Positions 17,672 to 27,938 of a DNA stretch of 64,000 nt are shown here, one piece after another. Below the pieces are notes generated by a model. It was not told the DNA's origin, did not search any database, and saw nothing but the letters and a program-made list of their open reading frames with translations. Each line of letters opens with the position of its first letter. The stretch's first letter is position 1. The stretch is from Candidatus Dormiibacterota bacterium (lineage in GTDB: Bacteria; Chloroflexota; Dormibacteria; Aeolococcales; Aeolococcaceae), in assembly GCA_003142035.1 (NCBI GenBank), contig PLOF01000074.1, positions 14,917 through 78,916 of the forward strand, read 5' to 3'. The translations under genes and the position numbers were made by a program.

Positions 17672-18390
17672 GGGTAGCGGGCCGCGAGCACCTCCGCGCG
17701 CTGTGCCGGAGAGAGCGACTTGATCGCCTCGGTGAGGGTCACGCCTGACACCCTTCCCGCCCGTGGGAGCAGCCACGCGTAGACGAGGTCAGGGCGCTTG
17801 CGCCCGGTGTCGCGCAACACCCAGCCGATCGCCTTGCGGATGAAGAACTCCCTCTCCTCCAGCATCGTCTCCGCGTACCGCGAGAATCGCGAAAAGTCGC
17901 CGCCGCCCCGGCGGAGTGGGACCAGCAGGGCGAGGAGCGCGGATCGCCGGATCCAGAAGTCCGGGTCGCCCGCCCAGCGATCGAGCACGACGCCCAGCTC
18001 AGGATGGCGCTCGACCAGTGAGCCGGCCACCAGGGCGGCCAGCCCATCGACGAGCGCCCATGTTTGGGATTCGCGCAGCAAGCGCTCGATCAGCACGGTG
18101 TCCGCCGGTTGGAGGCGATCGCCGCCGAGCTCCAGGAGCTCGACCGCCGCCCTGCGCCACTCGTAGACGGTGCCCGCCCAGAGCGCCTCCACCAGGGCGA
18201 GGAGCTCCTCCCTCTCGAGGGGAGGACGCCGCTTGGCCACTCCCCGGGCCACGGCCCGCACCGCGGGGACACTGACCCCGTAGTGGTCGAGCCGGCTCTT
18301 CAGGTACGCCTTCTCCTGCGCGGCGCGCTCCGGAGAACCCATGGCGCGGAGTTCCGCGTCGATTCCGGCGAGCAGTTCTGCGACGTCCAT
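17632..18390 (-). CDS. DNA alkylation repair (AlkD-like HEAT-repeat) protein
   Basis: EWRRAAVELLE, WALVDGLAALVAG, DFWIRRSALLALLVPLRRG, EREFFIRKAIGWVLRDTGRKRPDLVYAWL. Confidence 0.85.
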   Translation of the reverse strand: MDVAELLAGIDAELRAMGSPERAAQEKAYLKSRLDHYGVSVPAVRAVARGVAKRRPPLEREELLALVEALWAGTVYEWRRAAVELLELGGDRLQPADTVLIERLLRESQTWALVDGLAALVAGSLVERHPELGVVLDRWAGDPDFWIRRSALLALLVPLRRGGGDFSRFSRYAETMLEEREFFIRKAIGWVLRDTGRKRPDLVYAWLLPRAGRVSGVTLTEAIKSLSPAQRAEVLAARYPYPDGVATSRGLT

Positions 18391-18401
18391 CAGGGCACCC
18401 C

Positions 18402-19730
18402 TCAGCGGCGGCTCGCCAGGCAGCAGTGCTTGTACTTGCGGCCACTGCCGCACGGGCACGGATCGTTGCGCGACGCGATCCGCCATCGGCGCCGCTCCTC
18501 GCGCTCGTCGATCTCCAGCGCTCCCATGATCGCCGCCACCCCCTTGCCGGAGCGGCCCAGGCTCACCATCCGCTCAAGGTGAGGCAGCATGTGCTGGTAC
18601 GACTGCCGGTAACCGGCGCAGAGGTGGTTGAGCCCGGGCTCCCCCTCCGGTGTGAGGTCGAAGCGGTCCTTGGGGCAGCCGCCATTGCAGAGGAAGAGCA
18701 CCGGGCAAGCGCGGCAAAGCCCGGGCAGGCCGGACTTCTTGGCCTCGCCAAAGGATAGCTGCGCCGGTGACTCGACGAGCGTGCCCAGACCGTCGCTGAG
18801 GACGTTCCCCAGCCGGTGTGCCGAGTCCACGAAATGGTCGCACGCGTAGACGCTGCCGTCGTGCTCGAGGGCGAGGACCCGCCCGCAGGTCTCGGACATG
18901 ACGCAGAGGTTGGCGGGCTGCCCGCTCACCACCTGAAGCGCCTCGGCGAAGTTCTGCACGGCGATCCGGCCCACGTCGTGGCGCACCCATTCGTCGAAGA
19001 CGGTGCAGAGGAAGGCCGACATCGCCTCCGGAGTAACGGAGCGCTCGGTGACCGCGCCGCCGCCGTCCCGCTCGACCACGGGCAGGAACTGCACCCAGCG
19101 CACCCCCTCGGCGAGGAAGAAACGGTAGACCTCGAGCGGCGCGGAGGCGGTCCGCGCGTTGAGGGTGCAGAGGACATCCGGCTCGACACCGTGCTCACGG
19201 AGACGGGCCAGCCCCCGCATCGTCCGGGCGTGAGTCGGGAGGCCGTGGCGATCGGGGCGGCTGCGGTCATGGAAGCGGGCCGGGCCATCGATGCTGATCC
19301 CCACCGCGAAGCGGTTCGCGGCGAGGAACGTGCACCAGGCGTCGTCCAGGCGGGTCCCGTTGGTCTGCAGGTTGTTGAGGCAGCTCCATCCCCGCGGGAG
19401 GTGCCGCTCCTGCAGCTCGACCACGCGCCGGAAGAAGTCGAGGCCGGCGAGGGTCGGCTCCCCGCCGTGCCAGGCGAAGTAGACGAGCGGACCCGGGCTC
19501 GCTTCGATGAAGGCGCGGATGTGCGCCTCCAGGACCGCGTCGGACATGCGGTACCGCTCCCCGGCCGGGAAGAGGCTGGTCTTGCCGAGGTAGTAGCAGT
19601 AGTCGCAGGCGAGGTTGCAGAGAGGCCCGATCGGCTTTGCCATCACCCCGAAGGGTTCCGTCGCCCGTGGCGGAGCGGCCGTCGCGGATGGCGCGGCGTC
19701 AGGCGGGCGGGGAGGCGTGAGGGCGTTCAT
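18402..19730 (-). CDS. Radical SAM/SPASM anaerobic sulfatase-maturase-like protein with C-terminal SEC-C motif
   Basis: CNLACDYCYYLGK, WHGGEPTLAGLDFF, C-rich SPASM region, C-terminal RNDPCPCGSGRKYKHCC. Confidence 0.88.
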   Translation of the reverse strand: MNALTPPRPPDAAPSATAAPPRATEPFGVMAKPIGPLCNLACDYCYYLGKTSLFPAGERYRMSDAVLEAHIRAFIEASPGPLVYFAWHGGEPTLAGLDFFRRVVELQERHLPRGWSCLNNLQTNGTRLDDAWCTFLAANRFAVGISIDGPARFHDRSRPDRHGLPTHARTMRGLARLREHGVEPDVLCTLNARTASAPLEVYRFFLAEGVRWVQFLPVVERDGGGAVTERSVTPEAMSAFLCTVFDEWVRHDVGRIAVQNFAEALQVVSGQPANLCVMSETCGRVLALEHDGSVYACDHFVDSAHRLGNVLSDGLGTLVESPAQLSFGEAKKSGLPGLCRACPVLFLCNGGCPKDRFDLTPEGEPGLNHLCAGYRQSYQHMLPHLERMVSLGRSGKGVAAIMGALEIDEREERRRWRIASRNDPCPCGSGRKYKHCCLASRR

Positions 19731-19829
19731 GGCGGTTCGGAGCACCGCTGATCATCCGCTCCACGAGGGAGGGTCGGAGCCGACCGGGCCTCCCGTCAGA
19801 TGCGCCGATAACTTGATTGCAACTATCTC

Positions 19830-19858
19830 TTGACAGTCGCCACCATGTTGGTTAGTAT
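19830..19858 (+). promoter_or_regulatory. Near-consensus sigma-70-type promoter for the MFS gene
   Basis: TTGACA (19830-19835), 17-nt spacer, TAGTAT (19853-19858); AAAAGGAGG ribosome-binding site 9 nt before ATG 19894. Confidence 0.7.
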
Positions 19859-19893
19859 CGAATGGCAGTCAGCATCAAAAGGAGGACGCCACC

Positions 19894-21507
19894 ATGAACG
19901 CACCGGCACCCCCGCGCGGAGTCGGGGCCCGGAGGTGGTGGGCGCTGGGAGCCGTGATGCTCGCCGTCCTCGCCGTTGGGCTCGACGCGACCGTGCTCAG
20001 CGTGGCCCTCCCCACCCTGGCCACCCAGCTGCACGCCTCGGAGTCCGACCTGCAGTGGTTCTCCTCCGGATACCTGCTGGTGCTGGCGGCCCTGATGCTC
20101 CCCGCCGGCCTGCTCGGCGACCGGATCGGACGCAAGCGGGTCATGGTCGGGGCGCTGCTCCTCTTTGGCCTCGCCTCGGCCGCCTGCGCCGTCTCCAAGA
20201 CCCCGGCAGAGTTCCTCGCCGCCCGGGTGCTGCTGGGCTTCGCCGGCGCCCCGCTCATCGTGATGGCCATGACCGCCCTGGCGGTGCTCTTCACCCCCGA
20301 GGAGCGGCCGAAGGCGGTCGGCATCTGGGCGGCGGTCAACTTCATCTCCTTTCCCATCGGCCCCATCCTGGGCGGCTACATCCTCAGCCACGCCTGGTGG
20401 GGGTGGGTCTTCCTGATGAACGTGCCGGTCGCCCTGCTCGGGCTGGTCGCCGTCCTGATGCTGGTCCCGGAGTCGAAGTCGACGCAGCGGCCCGGCCTCG
20501 ACCCGGCGGGCGTGGGCCTCTCCACCGCCGGCCTGGTGAGCCTCACCTACGGCCTGATCCAGGCCGGCCAGAATGGTTGGGGGAGCGCCATCGCCATCGG
20601 CCCGATGCTGGCCGGGGTTGCCCTGCTGGCGGCCTTCCTGGGCTGGGAGGTCCTGCTCACCCGGCGGCCCGGCGGCCAGCCACTCGTCGACCTCGAGCTC
20701 TTCCGCTCGCGCAGCTTCACCTGGGGAGTGCTGCTCCTCGCCGTCTCCGCGGTGGTGATGATCGGCGTCATCTTCACCCTCCCCCAGTACTTCCAGGGCA
20801 TCACCGGGGTGGACCCGATGGGCAGCGGCGTCCGGCTCCTCCCCCTGCTGGCCGGCCTGCTGCTGGGGGCTCTGCCCTCGGCCCTCTTCATCCGCTGGAT
20901 CGGGGCCAAGCTGGTCATGAGCCTGGGCTTCCTCATCCTCGTGCTCACCGGCCTGTGGGCGGCGTCCACCACCCTCGGAACCGGAGCCGGCGTCACCGCG
21001 GCGTGGATGGTGGCCGGCGGCCTGGGCATGGGCCTGGTATTCGCCCCCGCCGCGTCGGCGGCGCTGGCTCAGATCGACGCCGAGCGCAGTGGCGTGGCGA
21101 GCGGCGTGCTCCAGGCGATCAACAAGATGGGAGGCCCGCTCGGCGCGGCCGTCTTCGGGAGCGCCCTCAGCTCCGTGTACCAGGCTCATCTTCCCGTCGC
21201 CGGCCTCACCGGCAGCCTGGTCGCCACCATGAAGGAGGGGCTGACCCAGGGGCTGGCCGTGGCCCGCAAGCTCGCATCCCCGGCGCTCGCCCACGGGGTC
21301 CAGGCGGCCTTTGTCCGCGGCATGGATGCGGCCTTCCTGGTCTCCGCCGGCATCGCCGGCATCGGCCTGGTGCTCACGCTCCTGTTCATGCCGCTGCGCA
21401 CCCCGGCGCTGGCTCCCACGCCAGAGAGCGGCGCCGCCGACCCAACCGGGCCGGGCCCGCAACTCCTGCTCCCCGACAGTGCGGCGGCAGCACCGACGTC
21501 CTTGTGA
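19894..21507 (+). CDS. MFS transporter, DHA2/EmrB-QacA-like drug exporter
   Basis: LDATVLSVALPTLATQL, LPAGLLGDRIGRKRVM; multiple TM segments. Confidence 0.9.
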   Translation: MNAPAPPRGVGARRWWALGAVMLAVLAVGLDATVLSVALPTLATQLHASESDLQWFSSGYLLVLAALMLPAGLLGDRIGRKRVMVGALLLFGLASAACAVSKTPAEFLAARVLLGFAGAPLIVMAMTALAVLFTPEERPKAVGIWAAVNFISFPIGPILGGYILSHAWWGWVFLMNVPVALLGLVAVLMLVPESKSTQRPGLDPAGVGLSTAGLVSLTYGLIQAGQNGWGSAIAIGPMLAGVALLAAFLGWEVLLTRRPGGQPLVDLELFRSRSFTWGVLLLAVSAVVMIGVIFTLPQYFQGITGVDPMGSGVRLLPLLAGLLLGALPSALFIRWIGAKLVMSLGFLILVLTGLWAASTTLGTGAGVTAAWMVAGGLGMGLVFAPAASAALAQIDAERSGVASGVLQAINKMGGPLGAAVFGSALSSVYQAHLPVAGLTGSLVATMKEGLTQGLAVARKLASPALAHGVQAAFVRGMDAAFLVSAGIAGIGLVLTLLFMPLRTPALAPTPESGAADPTGPGPQLLLPDSAAAAPTSL

Positions 21508-21562
21508 GCAGCTACGATCGTGGCCGGAGGCACCTGGCACGCGCAATGAGGATCGGGTCGAG

Positions 21563-22189
21563 ATGACTTCGTCAGAGGCGATCGAGGGCCGAGGTCCCGG
21601 GCTCCGCGAGCGGAAGAAGGCGAAGACCCGCGCCGCCATCCAGCAGGAGGCGATGCGCCTCTTCGTCGAGCGGGGCTACGACGGCACGACCGTCGAGGAC
21701 ATCGCCGAGGCCGCCGAGGTCTCACCGAGCACCTTCTTCCGCTACTTCCCGACCAAGGAGGACGTGGTCCTCCGCGATGACTACGACGAAGCGCTGATGG
21801 AGGTGTTCCAACAGCTGCCAGCTGACCTCACGCCGCTGCAGGCCTGCCGCGAGGCGCTTCGCAGCATCGGTGGCATCACCAGCGGGCTCTCCCCCGAGGA
21901 GCGGGAGCTGGAGAAGGTGCGGATGGCCCTCACCTTCTCGGTCCCGGAGGTCAGAGCCCGCTGGATCAACGAGCTGGTCCGCTCCTTCCAGGTGCTCGCC
22001 GGAGCGGTCGCTGCCCGAGCCGGACGCCCAGCCGATGATGTCCAGGTGCGCGCCTTCGTCGGTGCCGTGCTCGGCGTGATGCTGGTGGCGATGGAGCCGC
22101 TCGTCAACGACCCGACCCGGGAGTGGACCGAGTTCCTACCGGACATCGACGAGGCGCTCGGGTATCTGGAGCAGGGCCTCCCCCTCTGA
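21563..22189 (+). CDS. TetR family transcriptional regulator
   Basis: RAAIQQEAMRLFVERGYDGTTVEDIAEAAEVSPSTFFRYFPTKEDVV. Confidence 0.9.
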   Translation: MTSSEAIEGRGPGLRERKKAKTRAAIQQEAMRLFVERGYDGTTVEDIAEAAEVSPSTFFRYFPTKEDVVLRDDYDEALMEVFQQLPADLTPLQACREALRSIGGITSGLSPEERELEKVRMALTFSVPEVRARWINELVRSFQVLAGAVAARAGRPADDVQVRAFVGAVLGVMLVAMEPLVNDPTREWTEFLPDIDEALGYLEQGLPL

Positions 22190-22373
22190 GCCGGCACCGC
22201 CCATTTCCGGCCAGCTCTGCGTCAGCTCCGGTGCTCGGGCGGTCACGCACATCAGTGCGCTCCCTTCCTGCGCTCCTCGCTTCCTTGATCTGACCGGCCT
22301 GGGCGGCGCCGAACCGGCGCCACCCACCCCGGACGCCCGCTGACCGGACGCCCGGGGATGGAGCGTGCGGGTT

Positions 22374-23624
22374 TCAGCTTCCGGCCAGCTTCCCGGTGAG
22401 GAAGTCGTCGTAGGCCTGCAGGTCGAGGAGCCCGTGCCCGGAGTAGCCGAAGAGGATCACCTTCTCCTTGCCCTCTTCGCGGGCCTGGAGGGCGGCATCG
22501 ATGGTCGCCTTGATCGCGTGCGCGGTCTCGGGTGCGGGGATCGTCCCCTGGGTCCGCGCCCACTGGATGGCGGCCTCGAAGACGGCGGTCTGGTTGTATG
22601 CCGAGGCGCGCATCCGCCCGGTATGCACCAGGTTGCTGATGATCGGTGAGTCGCCGTGGTAGCGGAGCCCGCCGGCGTGGATCGAGGGCGGCACGAAGTC
22701 GTGGCCCAGCGTGTACATGGAGAGGAGCGGGGTGAGTCCGGCGGTGTCGCCGAAGTCGTATTCGAACTTCCCGGTGGTGAGGGTGGCGCAGCTGGTCGGC
22801 TCCACCGCCAGCAGCTCGACGCCCTCGTCGGGGACAAAGGGCAGGGCGAGGCCGCCGAGGTTGGAGCCGCCACCGCAGCAACCGATGACCAGGTCGGGCT
22901 TCTCCTCGCCCGCCAGCTGGAGCTGCTCCTTGGCCTCCAGGCCGATCACGGTCTGGTGGAGGAGCACGTGGTTGAGCACCGACCCCAGCGAGTAGTGGGT
23001 GTCCTCACGGCTGCCCGCGTCGCGGACGGCGTCGCTGATCGCCATGCCGAGCGAGCCGGGGCTGTCGGGCTGGTCCACCGGCGAGGCCACCACCTCACCG
23101 CCCCAGGTCTCCATCATCAGGCGCCGGTAGGGCTTCTGCTGGTAGGAGGCCCGCACCATGTAGACCTTGCACTTGATGCCAAAGAGCGCACAGGAGAAGG
23201 CGAGCGCGCTCCCCCACTGGCCGGCACCCGTCTCCGTGGCGATGCGCTTGATCCCCTCCTCACGGTTGTAGTAGGCCTGGGGAACGGCGGTATTGGGCTT
23301 GTGCGAGCCGGCCGGGGAGACCGACTCGTCCTTGTAGTAGATCCGCGCCGGGGTGTCGAGCGCCTGCTCGAGGCGGCGGGCACGCACCAGGGGAGTAGGG
23401 CGCCAGAGGCGGAGGATGTCGAGGACCGGGCCCGGGATGTCGATCCAGGGGTCGGTCGACACCTCCTGGAGGATCAGGGCCATCGGAAAGAGGGGGGCGA
23501 GGTCCTGTGGGCCAGCCGGCTGCCGCGTTACGGGGTGGAGTGCCGGGTCAATCGGCTGCGACAGCCGCGGCACGATGTTAAACCAGGCTTCAGGAAGTCG
23601 ATCGGGCGGCATATTCCAGCGCAT
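22374..23624 (-). CDS. TrpB-like (TrpB2) PLP-dependent tryptophan synthase beta subunit
   Basis: [58 protein letters not shown]. Confidence 0.92.
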   Translation of the reverse strand: MRWNMPPDRLPEAWFNIVPRLSQPIDPALHPVTRQPAGPQDLAPLFPMALILQEVSTDPWIDIPGPVLDILRLWRPTPLVRARRLEQALDTPARIYYKDESVSPAGSHKPNTAVPQAYYNREEGIKRIATETGAGQWGSALAFSCALFGIKCKVYMVRASYQQKPYRRLMMETWGGEVVASPVDQPDSPGSLGMAISDAVRDAGSREDTHYSLGSVLNHVLLHQTVIGLEAKEQLQLAGEEKPDLVIGCCGGGSNLGGLALPFVPDEGVELLAVEPTSCATLTTGKFEYDFGDTAGLTPLLSMYTLGHDFVPPSIHAGGLRYHGDSPIISNLVHTGRMRASAYNQTAVFEAAIQWARTQGTIPAPETAHAIKATIDAALQAREEGKEKVILFGYSGHGLLDLQAYDDFLTGKLAGS

Positions 23625-23821
23625 GAATCTTCCCCAGACGATCGGCGGGCGGTCGCCGGGACTCTAGCGCGCTCCCCCGGTGGGGGCGCGGTCCGTCACT
23701 CTGGAATCGCGCTGTCGGGGGATTCGCCGAAGTCACCGCGGGGAGAGAACTGTGCAGCGCTTCAGCCTTGTGCGGGTGTCAGAGCGTTTGACAGGAGAGG
23801 ACAGATCCTGATAGCCTGACC

Positions 23822-24613
23822 ATGCCCAGGAGTGGTGTGCCCGCAGGGCGGACGCTGGGTTTGGGGGAAGCTGAGGTGTCGTTGCTGAGGCGCCGGAAGG
23901 CGGTCGAGGCGGAGATCGTCGGCGTGCCTGCAGCCTCACCCGGACACCCCAGCGAGCAGCCGTGCTCCGAGCCCGGCTGCCAGGCTCCCAACCGGGTCTC
24001 GTGCGATTACCGTGACCGGCGGGGAGCCCCGTGCCCGACGGCGTGGTGCGGCGACCACATCGTGACGGTCAACTCCTGGCATCTCTGCCGGCGTCATGCC
24101 AGCACCGTCCAGGCCCTCGCCCCCGTGGAGTTCCGCGGGCAGCTGCCGCCGCCCGACCTGGACAACCGCTCGCCATCGCTGGCGTCCTACCTCGCCGAGG
24201 CGCTCGACTCCCGGATGCGCGCGGCTCTCACGGTGCTCTCCCGACCGGCAAGCGGCGAGCGCGTCGGCACCGAGGCTCTCGCTTTGGTGACCGACCAGAA
24301 CCGCGGCCGCCGCTGGGCCCAGGGCTGGGAGCTCTTCGACAACACCGGGCCGCTGCTGCGCATCGACGTCGAGGTCGACGAGGCTCGGGACCCGGAGTGC
24401 GCCCTCCGGCTCAACAGCCGGGTGATCCTCCGCTGCGTCCCACCATGGATCCAGGACCGCAAGACGGCGGGGCCACCGCTGGAGGGGGACGAGGACGCGC
24501 GGCGCCGTCAGGTCTTCTACGACGGCCTCATGGAGCAGCACGTCTGGCCGGCGCTGGTCGCCGAAGAGCGCTGGGTGCGACGGTGGGAGCGCACGCCGAA
24601 CGCCACGGTCTAG
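23822..24613 (+). CDS. Hypothetical protein with N-terminal Cys/His-rich module
   Basis: CSEPGCQAPNRVSCDYRDRRGAPCPTAWCGDHIVTVNSWHLCRRH; preceded by TTGACA-N18-TAGCCT. Confidence 0.65.
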   Translation: MPRSGVPAGRTLGLGEAEVSLLRRRKAVEAEIVGVPAASPGHPSEQPCSEPGCQAPNRVSCDYRDRRGAPCPTAWCGDHIVTVNSWHLCRRHASTVQALAPVEFRGQLPPPDLDNRSPSLASYLAEALDSRMRAALTVLSRPASGERVGTEALALVTDQNRGRRWAQGWELFDNTGPLLRIDVEVDEARDPECALRLNSRVILRCVPPWIQDRKTAGPPLEGDEDARRRQVFYDGLMEQHVWPALVAEERWVRRWERTPNATV

Positions 24614-24670
24614 CCGTCCGTCCCCACTGACGGGACGGGCGTTTCCCCGCGGCGCGCCGGATGCGCCGCC

Positions 24671-25309
24671 TCAGACCTGGAGACCCAGCGCCTGCAGCGC
24701 CCGCCGGTACTTGGAGGTGCTCTCCGGTGGTCCCGCGCCGGCCTTGCGGAGCCGCGCCGCCACCCGGTCCGCGAGATCGTCCGCGCCGTCCTGCATCTCG
24801 ACCTCGAGCTCGCGGAAGCGGTCGACGACGGGACCGCCCCCCGGGGCGGTGACCTCGACGGTGTCGTCCATCACCTCGACGGTGCCGGCCCCCTTCTCAC
24901 CCGATGCGGCACGGCCCAGGGTGAGCACCCGCCGGGTGGCGCTGAGCACCGCCACGGGGTGCAGGGCGACGGGATCGACCGCCTCCGGGATCAACGCGAG
25001 CAACTCCGCCGGCGGCGCCGTCCCCTCTGCGCGCAACTCGTGTTCCCCCCTCACCATCCGGTCGGCGTCCATCCGCCCTGGGGTCTTGAGCGTCCAGACC
25101 CCAGGGTCACCCGACCGGTCGAGGCGGCGGCGGTGGCGAAGCCCATAGCCCTGCCGCACGAGCTCCAGGGAGTCGCTGTCCCAGTACGTCGACTCCTGTG
25201 GCTCCGGCCCCGAGTCCTCCACCACCCCGGCGGTCAGGTCGTTGAGATCAGGGAGGAGATAGCCACCGTCCGCGCTCAGCTTGATCTCGCGCTCCACACC
25301 GCCTGACAT
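24671..25309 (-). CDS. CYTH domain protein
   Basis: VEREIKL start motif, STYWDSDSLELVRQGYGLRHRR, WTLKTPG, ELEVEMQDG, SKYRRAL. Confidence 0.8.
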   Translation of the reverse strand: MSGGVEREIKLSADGGYLLPDLNDLTAGVVEDSGPEPQESTYWDSDSLELVRQGYGLRHRRRLDRSGDPGVWTLKTPGRMDADRMVRGEHELRAEGTAPPAELLALIPEAVDPVALHPVAVLSATRRVLTLGRAASGEKGAGTVEVMDDTVEVTAPGGGPVVDRFRELEVEMQDGADDLADRVAARLRKAGAGPPESTSKYRRALQALGLQV

Positions 25310-25359
25310 GCCGCGATTATGCGCGAGCAGCCGCGGGGGCACCGCAGCCCGCCGGGATG

Positions 25360-26676
25360 TCAGCTCTGCGCGCGGCGCTGGTCGAGCATGGCGAAGAGCC
25401 GCTCCGCCACCCGTCCCGGGGTCACCCGGTACGCCTGGTGCTCGTGCTCGTTGGTGATCCACACCTCGCAGTTGCCGAGCAGCTCGGCGGTCTCCAAGGC
25501 CAGGCCACGTTCCACGTAGGGGTCGTTCCAGTAGACGGTGCCGACCACCGGGACCCGGTTGGCCCGCAGGCGGTCGACGTCGTAGAGGGGCGTCCACGAG
25601 ACCTGGGTGGCGATTGCCTCCGCCGCCGCCCGGAACGGACGCAGCGATGCCCACTCCTCGAACATCCAGGGGAAGATCATCTCGCCGGTGAGGCAGGGTG
25701 CCGGCTCTGCGTCGAGCCGGTAGCGAGGATCGGCGCCGAGCACGCGCGCCGCCGCCCACCGGGTCGGCCCACCCTGCCCGTAGCACGCCTCCTGGAGCAG
25801 GGAGTAGAGGGGATTGGTCGCCGGCGACATCAACCCGGCGACCTGCTGGTGCACGCCACCACCGAGCACCCCCAGCGTCTCCAGGTCGTGGGCGGCCCGC
25901 TCGACGGCGTCGTGCACCTCGGCCGCCCCATGGAGGTGGCCCAGGCACGTGCCCAGGGTGAGGAACGCGCGGGCGGTGAGGCGCTCCCCGTGCGCGTCGA
26001 CGTCCTGCGCGGACAAGAGGTGGTCGACAATCCGGCGCAAGCGCTCCGCGTCCTCCGGGAAGCGCGCCAGGAAGTCCGCGTTGCGCTCGACCATCCGACC
26101 GGCCAGCGCCGTGTAGACGCCGTCGACGTCGCGAAGCACGGGGGCGAAGCCGCCGGTGATGATCACCCCCGCCACGTGTTCAGGAAGGAACGAGAGGTGG
26201 GTGAGGCTGCAGAAGCCTCCGAAGCTCTGCCCGAAGAGATGCCAGCTCGCCTCCTCGCCGAGCAGCACGGAGCGGAACCGGTCGGCGTCGCGCACGATCG
26301 AGTCGGCGCGGAAGTGACGGAGGTACTCCGCCAGCTCACCGGGATCGCTGCGCGGCAGCGACCGCGCCTCGAGCGGTGAGCTCATGCCGGTGCCGCGCTG
26401 GTCGAGGAGAAGCACCCGGTAGCGGGTGAGCAGCTGCTCCAGCCAGGCCCCCCGTGACACGGGAAAGGCGAACTCCATCCCCGGTCCGCCCTGGTACCAG
26501 CAGATCATGGGAAGGTCCCGATCGTCCGCCTTCTCCGCGGCCACCACCTCGCGGGCAAAGACGCTGATGGTCCCCCTGACGCCGGGCCGGCTCCAGTCCA
26601 GCGGCACCTCGATGCGGTGGCCGGTGACGATCATCCGGTCCACCGCGACCCGGGAGACGATCTCGTGGGCGCTCAT
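25360..26676 (-). CDS. Alpha/beta hydrolase, prolyl iminopeptidase-like
   Basis: MICWYQGGPGMEFAFP, LLLDQRGTGMSSPL, WHLFGQSFGGFCSLTHLSFLPE. Confidence 0.87.
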   Translation of the reverse strand: MSAHEIVSRVAVDRMIVTGHRIEVPLDWSRPGVRGTISVFAREVVAAEKADDRDLPMICWYQGGPGMEFAFPVSRGAWLEQLLTRYRVLLLDQRGTGMSSPLEARSLPRSDPGELAEYLRHFRADSIVRDADRFRSVLLGEEASWHLFGQSFGGFCSLTHLSFLPEHVAGVIITGGFAPVLRDVDGVYTALAGRMVERNADFLARFPEDAERLRRIVDHLLSAQDVDAHGERLTARAFLTLGTCLGHLHGAAEVHDAVERAAHDLETLGVLGGGVHQQVAGLMSPATNPLYSLLQEACYGQGGPTRWAAARVLGADPRYRLDAEPAPCLTGEMIFPWMFEEWASLRPFRAAAEAIATQVSWTPLYDVDRLRANRVPVVGTVYWNDPYVERGLALETAELLGNCEVWITNEHEHQAYRVTPGRVAERLFAMLDQRRAQS

Positions 26677-27938
26677 GCTCCGGGCGGCACCAGGCGGTCG
26701 ACGCCGCCCATGTAGTACCGGAGCGGCTCAGGGATGTCGACGCTCCCGTCCTCGCGCTGATAGGTCTCGAGAACCGCGTCGAGGACACGGGGAACGGCCA
26801 GGCCGCTGCCATTCAGCGTGTGGACGAATCGGGGCCGCTCGCCCGCCGCGGGCCGGTAGCGGATGTTGGCCCGGCGCGCCTGGAAGTCCCCGAAGACGCT
26901 GCAGGAGGAGACCTCCAGCCAACGCTGCATCCCCGGCGCCCAGGCCTCGACGTCGTACTTCTTCCACTGGGCAAATCCCATGTCACCGGTGCACATGGAG
27001 AGCACCCGGTGGTGGATGCCGAGACGCTCCAGGAGTGATTCTGCCTGATGTGTCAGCAACTCCAGCTCGTCGAGCGAGGTCTCGGGACGGGTGAAGCGGA
27101 CCATCTCGACCTTGTCGAACTGGTGGAGCCGGATGTAGCCGCGGGTGTCCTTGCCGGCCGCCCCCGCCTCGCGCCGCCAGCAGGCGGTGTAGGCGACATG
27201 GCAGATGGGGAGTGCCGCGCCGTCCAGGATCTCCTCGCGGTAGAGGTTGGTCACCGGCACCTCGGCGGTGGGAACCAGGAAGAGGTCGTCGTCGGTGCGG
27301 TAGGCGTCGTCCTCGAACTTGGGCAGCTGGGCGGTGCCGACCATGCACTCGCGCCGCACCAGGTAGGGCGGCAGGATCTCTGTGTAGCCGTGCTCGCGGG
27401 TCGCGATGTCGAGCATCCAGGCGATCAGGGCCCGCTGGAGCCGGGCCCCCTCGCCGCGCAGGATGGCGAAGCGGGCCCCGCTGATCTTGGCGGCGCGCTC
27501 GAAGTCGAAGATGCCGAGCCGGTCGCCCAGCTCGAAGTGGGGTCGCGGCTCGAAGTCGAAGTGCGGAGGCTCGCCCCCGGTGCGGATCTGCACGTTGCCA
27601 CTCGCGTCGGGGCCGATGGGCGCGGACTCGTGCGGCGGGTTGGGGACATAGAGGAGGAGCGACTGGATGCGCCCCTCCAGCTCGCCCAGCTCGGCCTCGC
27701 CCGACTGCATCCGGGTCTTGAGCTCGGCGAGCTCCGCCCGCTGCTCGTCGGTGGGGGCACCGTGGATGGCGGAGGATGCGCGGCGGCGCTCGGCCTGGGC
27801 CGATTCGACCTCGTTGCGAAGCCGCCGGGCGCGCAGGTCGAGCTCGAGGATCTCGTCGACGGGGGCAGCCTCGTGCTTGAGCTCCGCCCCCCGGCGGAAG
27901 TGGTCGGGGTCATCGCGCAGGGCCTGGAGAGGGATCAC
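26673..27938 (-). CDS. serS: Seryl-tRNA synthetase
   Basis: IPLQALRDDPDHFRRG, VPTAEVPVTNLYREEIL, FDKVEMV, EVSSCSVFGDFQARRANIRYR, LNGSGLAVPRVLDAVLETYQREDG. Confidence 0.95.
   Translation of the reverse strand: MIPLQALRDDPDHFRRGAELKHEAAPVDEILELDLRARRLRNEVESAQAERRRASSAIHGAPTDEQRAELAELKTRMQSGEAELGELEGRIQSLLLYVPNPPHESAPIGPDASGNVQIRTGGEPPHFDFEPRPHFELGDRLGIFDFERAAKISGARFAILRGEGARLQRALIAWMLDIATREHGYTEILPPYLVRRECMVGTAQLPKFEDDAYRTDDDLFLVPTAEVPVTNLYREEILDGAALPICHVAYTACWRREAGAAGKDTRGYIRLHQFDKVEMVRFTRPETSLDELELLTHQAESLLERLGIHHRVLSMCTGDMGFAQWKKYDVEAWAPGMQRWLEVSSCSVFGDFQARRANIRYRPAAGERPRFVHTLNGSGLAVPRVLDAVLETYQREDGSVDIPEPLRYYMGGVDRLVPPGA

Noticed and set aside
19830-21566. 578-aa + ORF overlapping the MFS gene
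   Set aside because: Low-complexity Arg/Pro/Gly-rich shadow frame; 19894..21507 is the membrane protein.
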